A stretch of 64,000 nucleotides of DNA, taken from assembly GCA_028826165.1 (NCBI GenBank), contig JAPDFW010000044.1, positions 112,001-176,000 on the forward strand, read 5' to 3'. The position numbers were made by a program, and so were the translations under genes. This DNA comes from Anaeramoeba ignava. Lineage: Eukaryota; Metamonada; Anaeramoebidae. This document shows, piece by piece, positions 22,523 to 33,820 of this stretch (its first letter is position 1; the number at the start of each line of letters is the position of its first letter). Under the pieces are notes generated by a model. That model saw only the letters and a program-made list of their open reading frames with translations, ran no database searches and was not told the origin of the DNA.

Positions 22523-24813
22523 ATGGAACCTCTCTTTCTTCGGTTATCCATTAAAATATCAAATTTATTGGATAAATTAGTTAATTTGTGTGATGTAAGA
22601 AATTTTTGGAACAATGAAAATAAATAAAAAAATAAATTATAAATAAAATCTAATTGAAAAATTAAATAAAACAAAAATTCTTTTTCTTTTTGATCTTTTT
22701 ATAAAATAAAAAATTAATTAAATTTCTTAATTAAATTTTAATTAGAACCAAGAACAAAACCCCCAAAATAAATTCACTATATTTGAAGTTCCTTCAATTT
22801 CTATTACAGATTATGTTGAAAGATTGAGAAATTATTTCCGTTGTTCTCCTCAATGCTTTGTTAATGCAATTGTTTATCTTTTTCGCATTTTAAAACAAAA
22901 CTCTTCAATTTATCTTACAAAATACAATATACATCGCTTTTTATTAATTTCGTAATTTTTTAAAAATTTTACGTCATTTTCCAAATTTTTTTTTTAATTA
23001 AAATTTTTTTTTTCCTCTTTTTTATTTATTAATTTAGTTTAATGAGTGCAACAAAATTTTTGGAAGATAATTTCTTTGATAATAAATTTTATGCAGCTGT
23101 AAATTAAATCAATTTAAATTCAATACAATAACAAAATCCAAAAAAATATTTAATTAAATCAATCAATAACAAAATCCAAAAAATATTTAATTAAATTAAA
23201 TTAAATCAATCAATAACAAAATCCAAAAAATATTTAATTAAATTAAATTAAATTAAATCAAATTAAATCAAATTAAATCAAATTAAATTAAATTAAATTA
23301 AATTAAATTAAATTAAATTAAATCAAATCAAATCAATTTAAATCAATCAATAACAAAATCCAAAAAATATTTAAATTAAATCAAATTAAATCAAATTAAA
23401 TTAAATCAAATCAAATTAAATCAATTTAAATTAAATTAAATTAAATCAATCAATAACAAAATCCAAAAAATATTTAATTAAATTCAATACAATAACAAAA
23501 TCCAAAAAAATATTTAAATTAAATCAATCAATAACAAAATCCAAAAAAATATTTAATTAAATTAAATTAAATCAATCAATAACAAAATCCAAAAAATATT
23601 TAATTAAATTAATTTAAATTCAATACAATAACAAAATTCAAAAAAATATTCAAATTAAATCAATCAATAACAAAATCCAAAAAAATATTTAATTAAATCA
23701 ATCAACAAAATCCAAAAATATTTAAATCAAATCAAATTAAATCAAATTAAATAAATCAAAAATCAAATTAAATTAAATTAAATTAAAATTAAATTAAATC
23801 AATCAATAACAAAATCCAAAAAATATTTAAATCAAATTAAATTAAATTAAATTAAATTAAATTAAATTAAATTAAATTAAATTAAATTAAATTAAATTAA
23901 ATCAAATTAAATCAAAAAAATAATTAAATTAAATCAAATTAAATCAATCAATAACAAAATCCAAAAAATATTTAAATCAAATCAAATTAAATCAAATCAA
24001 ATCAAATCAAATTAAATTAAATCAAATTAAATCAAATTAAATCAAATTAAATCAAATTAAATCAAATTAAATCAAATTAAATCAATTTAAATTAAATTAA
24101 ATTAAATTAATTTAAATCAAATTAAATTAAATTAAATTAAATTAAATCAATCAATAACAAAATCCAAAAAATATTTAATTAAATTAATTTAAATTCAATA
24201 CAATAACAAAATTCAAAAAAATATTTAAATTAAATCAATCAATAACAAAATCCAAAAAAAATATTTAAATTAAATCAAATTAAATCAATTTAAATTAAAT
24301 TAAATTAAATTAAATCAAATCAAATTAAATCAAATTAAATTAAATTAAATTAAATCAAATTAAATCAAATTAAATCAAATAAAATTAAATCAAATCAAAT
24401 TAAATCAAATTAAATTAAATTAAATTAAATTAAATTAAATTAAATTAAATTAAATTAAATCAAATTAAATCAAATTAAATCAAAACTAAAATTAAAATTT
24501 AAATCAAATGTTTAAATAGGTCGGAGGGGTTTCATTACAAGAAATTAACAAACTTGAAATCGAATTCTTGTTTTTGATTGATTTTCAATTAGTTGTTTCA
24601 AGAGAAGAATTCATTAAAGTATTTCAAGGAATACTTTCTTTTAATGATAATTTAATCATTTCAAATTTTCCAAAATTTCCCAATTCATCAAATCCTTCAA
24701 AATTTTCAAATTCTTTAAAAAGAAAAAAAGATCAAATTAATTTTAATGGAGTAATTCAAAATGAGAATAGTTGTTCAAAGTTTTTTCAACAAAAGCAGCA
24801 ATGTATTATTTGA
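22523..24813 (+). CDS. PHO80-like (P/U-type) cyclin, 4 exons
   Basis: Exons are 22523-22594, 22746-22951, 23038-23098 and 24520-24813, with phases 0, 2 and 0, giving 210 residues. Joined, it reads as a typical PHO80-family cyclin: ITDYVERLRNYFRCSPQCFV, then AIVYLFRILKQ, NIHRFLLISLMSATKFLEDN, FYAAVGGVSLQEINKLEIEF and LFLIDFQLVVSREEF. This is the cyclin box order of family members (CSP-x-CF-V-A, NVHRLL-TS-M-AAKFLDD, VGG-S--E-N-LE-DFLF). It would bind and activate a PHO85/CDK5-like kinase. The roughly 60 residues after the box are Ser/Asn/Lys-rich. The start is the first ATG that gives a continuous phase-0 exon. It ends in TGA, supporting TGA as a stop here. Confidence 0.9.
23099..24519 (+). repeat. 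Repeat-filled third intron of the cyclin gene
   Basis: 1.4 kb made of pentamers AAATT/AAATC plus a recurring longer block with AATCAATCAATAACAAAA followed by TCC and a short A run ending in TATTTAA, repeated about a dozen times. Bounded by GTAAAT and AAATAG. Confidence 0.88.
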
Positions 24814-25110
24814 CAAGTCTGCTTTTTTTCTTTTCTTTCTCTCCTTTTTCTTCTTAATTGGGAATTTTTTGGAAAATTCATTTCACTTTTTTTTTTTTTC
24901 TTCTGAATTCAAAAAAAAAAAGAAAGTAAAAAAAATTAACAAATAATTAATTTTAATTTTAATTTTAATTTTTAATTTTATTTTTAATTTTAATTGTCTA
25001 CTTTTTAATTTAAGATGTGACCTTTTTAAATTTTTTTTTATTCATTTACAAAAAAAATTTTTTTTCCTTTTTTTTTCATTTTTTCTTTTTTCATTTTTTC
25101 ATTTTATTCC

Positions 25111-27439
25111 ATGAATAAATCAATTAATAAATCAAAAGATAAATCAAAAGATAAATCAAATCATGAATTAACTCCAAAATCAAATAAAAAAAATAAATCA
25201 AAAGATAAATCAAAAGATAAATCAAAAGATGAATCAAATAATAAATTAACTCCAAAATCAAATAAAAAAGATAAATCAAAAGATAAATCAAAAAATGAAT
25301 TAACTCCAAAATCAAATAAAAAAGATAAAAAAGATAAATCAAAAGATAAATCAAATAATGAATTAACTCCAAAATCAAATAAAAAAAATAAATCAAAAGA
25401 TAAATCAAAAGATAAATCAAAAGATAAATCAAAAAATGAATTAACTCCAAAATCAAATAAAAAAAATAAATCAAAAGATAAATCAAATAATAAATTAACT
25501 CCAAAATCAAATAAAAAAAATAAATCAAAAAATAAATCAAAAAATAAATCAAAAGATAAATCAAAAGATAAATCAAAAGATAAATCAAAAAATAAATCAA
25601 AATTAAAATCAAAAACGGAATCAGATTCAGATTCAGATTCAGATTCAGATTCAGATTCAGATTCAAATTCAAATTCAAAATCAAAATTAAAATCAGATTT
25701 AAAGTCAAAAACAGAATCAGATTCAGATTCAGATTCAGATTCAGATTCAGATTCAGATTCAAATTCAAAAACAGATTCAAAATCAAATTCAAAATCAAAT
25801 TCAGATTCAGATTCAGATTCAAATTCAAAATCAAAATCAAAATCAAAATCAAAATCAAATTCAAAATCAAATTCAAAATCAAATTCAAAATCAGATTCAG
25901 AATTAAACCAAAAAAAAACTTCACAATTTGATCTTTATTTTTCAGCGGATTTTGACGAACCAAATGAAAATATAATTCAAAATCAAAATCAAACCGAAAA
26001 AGTAGAAGATCAAGATATTTCAAACACAATAATTGGACAACAAGCTAATTGGGAAAAAACACGCATTATAGCATTTGGTTCTTATAAAAAACAATTAAAA
26101 ATAATAGAAAAAGAAAAAGAAGAATTTGAAAGGCAAATGATGAAAAAATCAGAAATGGAATATAACGAATTTGGAAATGTTGATACTCTTATTGAAATTA
26201 TATTTCAAAAACAAGAAAAATTAAAAAAAAGAAAAACAGAAAAATTAGAAAGAAAAAAATCAGAAAAATTAGAAAGAAAAAAATCAAGAAAATTAAAAAA
26301 AAAAAAATCCAAAAAATCCAAAAAATCAAAATCAAAATCAGAATCAGAATCAGAATCAAAATCAAAATCAGAATCGAAATCAGAATCAAATTCAGAATCA
26401 GAATCAGAATCAAATTCAGAATCAGAAACAGAAAATTCCAAAATTATCAATGAATTTATGAACAAAATTAAAGAATCTCAAAAAGAATATTCTCAAATAG
26501 AAAAAATTGAGAAAAAAATGCAGTCAATAAATGAATCAAAAATTTCTAATATAGATCCAACCAAAATAATTTATCCACCAATTCTTTCCAAGAAATTTTG
26601 TGAAAAAAATGGATTATGTACAAATTTCTTTTTAAAAAAATATTGTGATGATCCAAATTGTAAACATTTGCATCCAAAAGAATTTATAAGATGTCCCAAA
26701 ATTGATAGTATTGAAGGATGCAATGATCCAAATTGTGAATATCAACATCCAAATCCATTCAATTCAGATCATTTAAATTTTCTAAGTGATGAACAATTAA
26801 AAAACCGAAACAACATCATAATCAAAATTCCATTTAGAGAAATGAATAAAGAAGAATGTAAAAAGTTGGGAAAGTTTGAAAACTTGTCCAAATAGTAATT
26901 GTAAATTTCAACATAAAGGAGCAAGATCACAACAACAAGAATCAATTAAATTCAAAGAGTATGAAAAAATCCCAAAAGGATATAAATTAAGAGATCCAAT
27001 TGAGGCTGAAAAATTTATGATTGAAAATATTTGGGAAGTTCAATCAGAAAATCAAACACCTCCAAAAATTACTCAAATTCAAATCATCGAAAATCAATAT
27101 CTTTATTATAGACATTCATTTCTTATTGAACAAGCACAAAGTTCAAATACTTTTGAAGGAATTCTTTGGGGTTTTCATGGAACAACACAAAATGCTGTTG
27201 ATCCAATTTGTCGAGATGGTTTTTTAGAGAAATATCAAATCAATAACGCTTATGGAAAAGGTACTTATTTTGCTAGAAATCCAAATGTTTCAGTTGGTTA
27301 TTCTCGTGGTTCTCATAAAATGTTTTTATGCAGATTATGTATGGTTCAAAGTGGTTATATTTATGCTTCTGGTTGTCAATATTATATTGTTCCTGATGTC
27401 ACAAAATTAAGACCATTTGCTTTGATTACTTATAATTAA
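25111..27439 (+). CDS. CCCH zinc-finger PARP (mono-ADP-ribosyltransferase type), one frame break
   Basis: The N-terminal 270 residues are low complexity: KDKSKDKS blocks alternating with ELTPKSNKK, then Asp-Ser runs. A Lys/Ser-rich stretch, then CCCH fingers follow near 26590-26760 (CEKNGLCTNFFLKKYCDDPN then C-KHLHP; CPKIDSIEGCNDPNCEYQHP). A third finger starts ECKKLG in this frame and finishes KTCPNSNCKFQH in the next, so a +1 shift lies at about 26865-26880 inside the finger. The C terminus is a PARP catalytic domain with GFHGT, YGKGTYFARN and CQYYIV, that is His-Tyr with a Tyr-rather-than-Glu-like third position, typical of mono-transferases. CCCH plus PARP resembles PARP7/12/13 relatives, which modify proteins or bind RNA in the cytoplasm. 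The frame break may be a sequencing error. Confidence 0.82.
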
Positions 27440-27760
27440 CAAAATTTATTTCAATTTTAATTTCAATTTTAATTTCAATTTCAATTTTAATTCTAATTTA
27501 AATTTCAATTTCAATTTTAATTTAATTTCAATTTCAATTTTAATTTTAATTTCAATTTCAATTTCAATTTCAATTTCAATTTTAATTTAAATTTTAATTC
27601 TAATTTTGATTTCAATTTTAATTTTAATTTTAATTTAAATTTTAATTTTAATTTCAATTTCAATTTTAATTTCAATTTCAATTTTAATTTCAATTTCAAT
27701 TTTAATTTTAATTTCAATTTTAATTTCGATTTTGATTTCAATTTTGATTTCTTTTCCTTT
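27440..27760. repeat. TTTTAATTTCAATTTC-type array between the PARP copies
   Basis: About 320 bases of hexamer-based TTTCAA/TTTTAA units, the opposite orientation of the array seen elsewhere. Begins right after the PARP stop codon. No gene. Confidence 0.9.
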
Positions 27761-27877
27761 TTCTCCTTTTTTCTTTTGAATGGAGAATTTTAGGAAAATT
27801 TATTCCACTTTTTCTTTTATCTTTTTTAAATAAAAAATTAAATAAAAAAAGCAAATTCATTTTTTCTTTTTTCTTTT

Positions 27878-28661
27878 ATGAAAAATTCAAACTTCTCTTC
27901 TAAAAAACATTCAAAAAAGATTTAGAAAAAGATTCAAAAAAAGATTTAGAAAAAGATTCAGAAAAAGATTCAAAAAAAGATTCAAAAAAAGATTCAAAAA
28001 AAGATTCAGAAAAAGATTCAGAAAAAGATTCAGAAAAAGATTTAGAAAAACATTCAAAAAAAGATTCAAAAAAAGATTCAAAAAAAGATTTAGAAAAAGA
28101 TTCAGAAAAAGATTCAGAAATTGTAAATTTCAACATAAAGGAGCAAGATCACAACAACAAGAATCAATTAAATTCAAAGAGTATGAAAAAATCCCAAAAG
28201 GATATAAATTAAGAGATCCAATTGAAGCTGAAAAATTTATGATTGAAAATATTTGGGAAGTTCAATCAGAAAATCAAACACCTCCAAAAATTACTCAAAT
28301 TCAAATCATCGAAAATCAATATCTTTATTATAGACATTCATTTCTTATTGAACAAGCACAAAACTTAAATATTTTTGAAGGAATTCTTTGGGGTTTTCAT
28401 GGAACAACACAAAATGCTGTTGATCCAATTTGTCGAGATGGTTTTTTAGTTGATTTCCAATATCGTGATCTTTATGGAAAAGGCACTTATTTTGCTAGAA
28501 ATCCAAATGTTTCAGTTGATTATTGTGATGATACTAAACAAATGTTTTTATGCAGATTATACATGATTCAAAGTGGTTATATTTATGAAAAATCTTGTCA
28601 ATATTATATTGTTCCTGATGTCACACAATTAAGACCATTTGCTTTGATTCATTTCAATTAA
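27878..28661 (+). pseudogene. Truncated second copy of the PARP gene (catalytic end retained)
   Basis: From about 28121 to 28661 the sequence is nearly identical to 26900-27439, starting inside the third CCCH finger (CKFQHKGARSQQQ) and including the whole PARP domain with GFHGT, YGKGTYFARN and CQYYIV. The first two fingers are missing. Upstream, an ATG at 27878 opens a short reading frame into a repeat of AAAGATTCAGAA units that encodes Lys-Asp-Ser-Glu in one frame but must change frame to join the finger. Differences cluster in the loop after GFL (VDFQYRDLYGKG versus EKYQINNAYGKG) and in VDYCDDTKQ. The catalytic ORF 28239-28661 is intact, so it could still be expressed, but no complete frame from an ATG through the repeat is visible. 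Confidence 0.65.
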
Positions 28662-28757
28662 CAAAATTTTTCTCTATTTTCTATTTTCTATCTAAAAATA
28701 AAATTTTAAAATGCTTTCTTTCTTTCTTTTAATTAATTAATTCGAAATTTTGTTTTT

Positions 28758-31700
28758 TTAATTTGAAAGTTTTTTTAATATTTTGTTTCCCATTAATTGA
28801 AGATTTATATCATTAAAAAAGTTAATCATTAATTTTTGGATAATTTCAATTCCTTTTAATCTTTTAATTTCATTTTTGTTTTCTAAATTTAAAATAATAA
28901 TAAAATTAATTTAAATTTTAATTTTTTTGGAATTTAAATTTTTACTTTCATTTGAACAAAGATTTAATAAAGTTTCACATCCAATAAATTGAATATATGG
29001 ATTATTTGGGAAATTATTCATTGATTTAATAATTGGTTCAATTCCTCCTTTTTCTCGAATTTCATTTTGATTTTCTTTATTTTATATTTTGATTATTTAA
29101 ATAAAAATTAAATAAATTTGATTAAAAAAGTATTTTAATTAATTTACTTTTGATATTTAAAACTGAATCTTTTAAAGATTTGAATTGATTGATTTTGTTT
29201 GATTTGATAATTTTTTCAATTTCAATTTCTTTTTCTGTTTTGGTTTCTTTTGTTGTTTTTGTTTCCATTTCAATTTCAAATTTTGTTTCTTCTTCTTTTT
29301 TTTTTGTGTTTTTATTTATTTATTTATTTATTGAAAAATTTGATTAAAATTGATAAATTTTCTTTTTTCTTTTTCCAAATTTTTTTTGTTACTTTTATCA
29401 TTTAAATTGGAAAAATTCATTAAAATTCCACATCCATACATTTGAATTTGTTGATTATTTGGGAAATTATTCATTGATTTAATAATTGTTTCAATTCCTT
29501 TTTTTTCTCTGATTTCATTTTGATTTTCTTTTTTTATTGATTTTATTTTGATTTTTGATAAATAAATTATTTGATAAATTTATTTTATTTTTGATTTTAC
29601 TTTCATTTTCAAAAGAAATATATGCTAAAGCTCCACATCCATTAAATTGAATATCTTGATTATTTGGGAAATTATTCATTGATTTAATAATTGTTTCAAT
29701 TCCTTTTTTTTCTCGAATTTCATCTTGATTTTCTTTTTATTTATTTTATTTTTGATAAATAAATTTTGCCTTTTTTTCAGTAGTTTGAATATCTTGATTA
29801 TTTGGGAAATTATTTATTGATTTAATAATTGAATTCCTTTTTCATCATTTGATTTTCTTTTTATTGATTTTTATTTGATTTTTTTAAATTTTTGATAAAA
29901 TTTAAATTTTATTTGAATATTTTGATTATTTGGGAAATTATTCATTGATTTAATAATTGTTTCAATTCCCTTTTTTTCTCTTATTTCATTTTGATTTGCT
30001 TTTTTTTTATTTTTGATAAATAAATTATTTGATAAATTTATTTTATTTTTGATTTTACTTTCATTTTCAAAAGAAATATATGCTAAAGCTCCACATCCAT
30101 TAAATTGAATATCTTGATTATTTGGGAAATTATTCATTGATTTAATAATTGTTTCAATTCCTTTTTTTTCTCTAATTTTCTTGATTTTCTTTTTATTTAT
30201 TTTGATTTTCTTTTTTTATTTTTGATAAATAAATTATTTGATAAATTTATTTAATTTTTGATTTTACTTTCATTTCGATAAGAAATATCTGCTAAAGTTG
30301 TACATCCACTAGTTTGAATTTCTTGATTATTTGGGAAATTATTCATTGATTTAATAATTGTTTCAATTCCCTTTTTTTCTCTTATTTCATTTTTATTTTC
30401 TTTTTTCATTTTAATTTTAATTTTGAATTTTAATTTTTAAAAAAAAATAGAAGAATGCTTTCACTATTTACTTTCATTATGAAATGAAATATTTGCTAAA
30501 GTTTCACATCCAAGAAATTGAATGTCTTCATTATTTGGGAAATTATTCATTAATTTAATAATTGTTTCAATTCCTTTTTTTTCTCGTATTTCATCTTGAT
30601 TTTCTTTTTATTTATTTTATTTTTGATAAATAAATTATTTGATAAATTTATTTTATTTTTGATTTTACTTTCATTATTAAATGAAATATCTGCTAAAGCT
30701 CCACATCCATTAAATTGAATATCTTGATTATTTGGGAAATTATTCATTGATTTAATAATTGTTTCAATTCCTTTTTTTTCTCTTATTTCATTTTTGATTT
30801 TCTTTTTTTATTTTTGATAAATAAATTATTATTTTGATTTTGATTTTGATTTTTACTTTCATTTCGAAATGAAATATATCCTAAAGCTATACATCCATTA
30901 GATTGAATTTCTTCATTATTTGGGAAATTATTCATTGATTTAATAATTGTTTCAATTCCTTTTTTTTCTTTGATTTCGTTTTGATTTTCTTTTTTTATTT
31001 TTGATAAATAAATTATTTGATAAATTTATTTTATTTTTGATTTTACTTTCATTTCTAAATGAAATATCTGCTAAAGTTGTACATCCACTAGTTTGAATAT
31101 TTTGATTATTTGGGAAATTATTCATTGATTTAATAATTGTTTCAATTCCTTTTTTTTCTCGTATTTCATTTTGATTTTCTTTTTTCATTTTAATTTTAAT
31201 TTTAATTTTAATTTTTAAAAAAAAATAGAAGAATGCTTTCACTATTTACTTTCATTATGAAATGAAATATTTTCTAAAGTTTCACATCCAAGAAATTGAA
31301 TGTCTTCATTATTTGGGAAATTATTCATTGATTTAATAATTGTTTCAATTCCTTTTTTTTCTCCAATTTCATTTTGATTTTCTTTTTATTTATTTTATTT
31401 TTGATAAATAAATTATTTGATAAATTTATTTTATTTTTGATTTTACTTTCATTATTAAATGAAAGATTTGCTAAAGCTCCACATCCATTAGACTGAATAA
31501 ATTGATTATTTGGGAAATTATTCATTGATTTAATAATTGTTTCAATTCCTTTTTTTTCTCCAATTTCATTTTTATTTTCTTTTTTCATTTTATATATTTT
31601 TAAATAAAATTTTGTTCTTTTAATTTTCTTTTTTTGATTTTACTTTGATTTCCAAGACTAAGATTTTTTAAAATTGCACATCCAAATTTTTGAATAATTT

Positions 31701-33761
31701 GATTATTTGGAAAATTATTCATTGATTTAATAATTGTTTCAATTCCTTTTTTTTCTCCAATTTCATTTCGATTTTCTTTTTTTATTGATTTTATTTTTAA
31801 ATCAAATTTTTGTTCTTTTTATTTTTGATTTTGATTTTACTTTCATTTTGAAGATTATTTCCTAAAGATGCACATCCATATTGTTGAATCTCTAGATGAT
31901 TTGGGAAATTATTCATTGATTTGATAATTGTTTCAATTCCTTTTTTTTCTCCAACTTCAATTTGATTTTCTTTTTATTTTTATATTATTTTTAATTTAAA
32001 AATTTGTTCTTTTTATTTTTATTTTTTGATTTTGATTGATTTTACTTTCATTTTTAAATGAAATATCTAATAAAGATGCACATCCAATAAATTGAATAAT
32101 TTGGTTATTTGGGAAGTTATTCATTGATTTAATAATTAATTCAATTCCTCCTTTTTCTCGTATTTCATTTTGATTTTCTTTTTATTTTTATTTATATTTT
32201 TATATTTTTTTAAATAAAATTTTATTCATTTTTTTATTTTTAATTTTACTTTCATTTTTTGAACAAATCAATTCTAAAGCTTTACATCCAATATTTTGAA
32301 TTTCTTGATTATTTGGGAAATTATTCATTGATTTAATAATTGTTTCAATTCCTTCTTTTTCTCGTATTTCATTTTGATTTTCTTTTTATTTTTATTTATA
32401 TTTATATTTTTAAATAAAATTTTATTCATTTTTTTATTTTTAATTTTACTTTCATTTTCTAAAGAAATATTTGCTAAAGCCACACATCCAATATTTTGAA
32501 TAAATTGATTATTTGGGAAATTATTCATTGATTTAATAATTAATTCAATTCCTTCTTTTTCTCGTATTTCATCTTGATTTTCTTTTTATTTTTATTTATA
32601 TTTTTATATTTTTAAATAAAATTTTATTCATTTTTTTATTTTTGATTTTACTTTCATTTTCTAAAGAAATATTTGCTAAAGCTTTAATCCCAATCATTTG
32701 AATAATTTGGTTATTTGGGAAATTATTTATTGATTTGATAATTGTTTCAATTCCTTTTAATTTCATAAGTTCATTTTGATTTTCTTTTTATTTTTATTTA
32801 TATTTTTAAATAAAATTTTATTCATTTTTTTATTTTTGATTTTACTTTCATTTTTTGAACAAATAAATTCTAAAGCTGCACATCCAATATTTTGAATAAA
32901 TTGATTATTTGGGAAATTATTCATTGATTTAATAACTAATTCAATTCCTTTTAATTTCATAATTTCATTTTGATTTTCTTTTTATTTTTTTGAATTAATT
33001 TTCATTTTGATTTATAAAAAAGAGTAGAATTTTGTTATCATTTACTTTCATTTTCAAATGAAATATTTGCTAAAGATGCACATCCATTATATTGAATAAG
33101 TTGATTATTTGGGAAATTATTCATTGATTTGATAATTGTTTCAATTCCTTTTAATTTCATAATTTCATTTTGATTTTCTTTTTATTTTTTTGAATTAATT
33201 TTCATTTTGATTTTCATTTTGATTTTGATTTTGATTTTGATTTTGATTTTGATTTTGATTTTGAAATTAAATTTGATTTTACTTTCATTATCAATTGAAA
33301 GAGTTCCTAAAATTTCACATCCAATAAATTGAATAATTTGATTATTTGGGAAATTATTCATTGTTTTAATAATTGTTTCAATTTCAGTTTCAATTTGAAT
33401 TGTTTGTTGTTTTAAATTTTCTAAATCAATTATTTCTTTTTTTTTTTTGAAAAGAAAAATTTTAATTTAATTTAATTTAAAAATAAATAAATTGATTTTA
33501 CTTAGAAATTTATCTAATTTTTCTTTAAAAATCATAAATGAAATTTGTTGAATTGTTTCATTTAATGGAAATTGTTTTATTATTTCAAAAAGTTTTTGAA
33601 TTGAAACTTTTTTTAAAATAAAAAAATAAATAAAAATATAAATAAAAAATTTTTCTTAATTTTTGTTAATTATTTTATTTACTTTCTTTTTCTTTTTCTT
33701 TTTGAAATGATTTTAAATATTCTTTAATTTCTTTTTCAATTTCTTTTTCTTTATTTTCCAT
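28758..33761 (-). CDS. ARM-repeat protein A, about 22 repeat exons
   Basis: Start ATG at 33761 (MENKEKEIEKEIKEYLKSF), stop at 28758 after LKKLSN. The gene is a string of mostly 132-nt phase-1 exons, each encoding one 44-residue armadillo-like repeat with the consensus EIREKKGIETIIKSMNNFP, NNQ-IQ, then GCGALADISF-NES. Introns of about 60-80 nt start GTAAA and end AG. The second exon (SIQKLFEIIKQFPLNETIQQ) and the last (RLKGIEIIQ-LMINFFND) are paralogue-specific caps. A non-ARM exon, FKSLKDSVLNIK, lies before the last ARM exon. This is the longest member of the local family. ARM solenoids are protein-binding scaffolds; no enzymatic domain is present, so the partner and role are unknown. Two exons near 29745-29960 are decayed. 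Confidence 0.75.
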
Positions 33762-33820
33762 TATTTATTTTAAAAAAGGAAAAAAAATGAAAAAAAATGA
33801 AAAAAAAGAAATTGTTTTTT

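Noticed and set aside
26865-26880. A 10-base intron GTTGGGAAAG restoring the PARP frame
   Set aside because: The arithmetic works but an intron of ten bases is implausible; a one-base indel explains the shift more simply.
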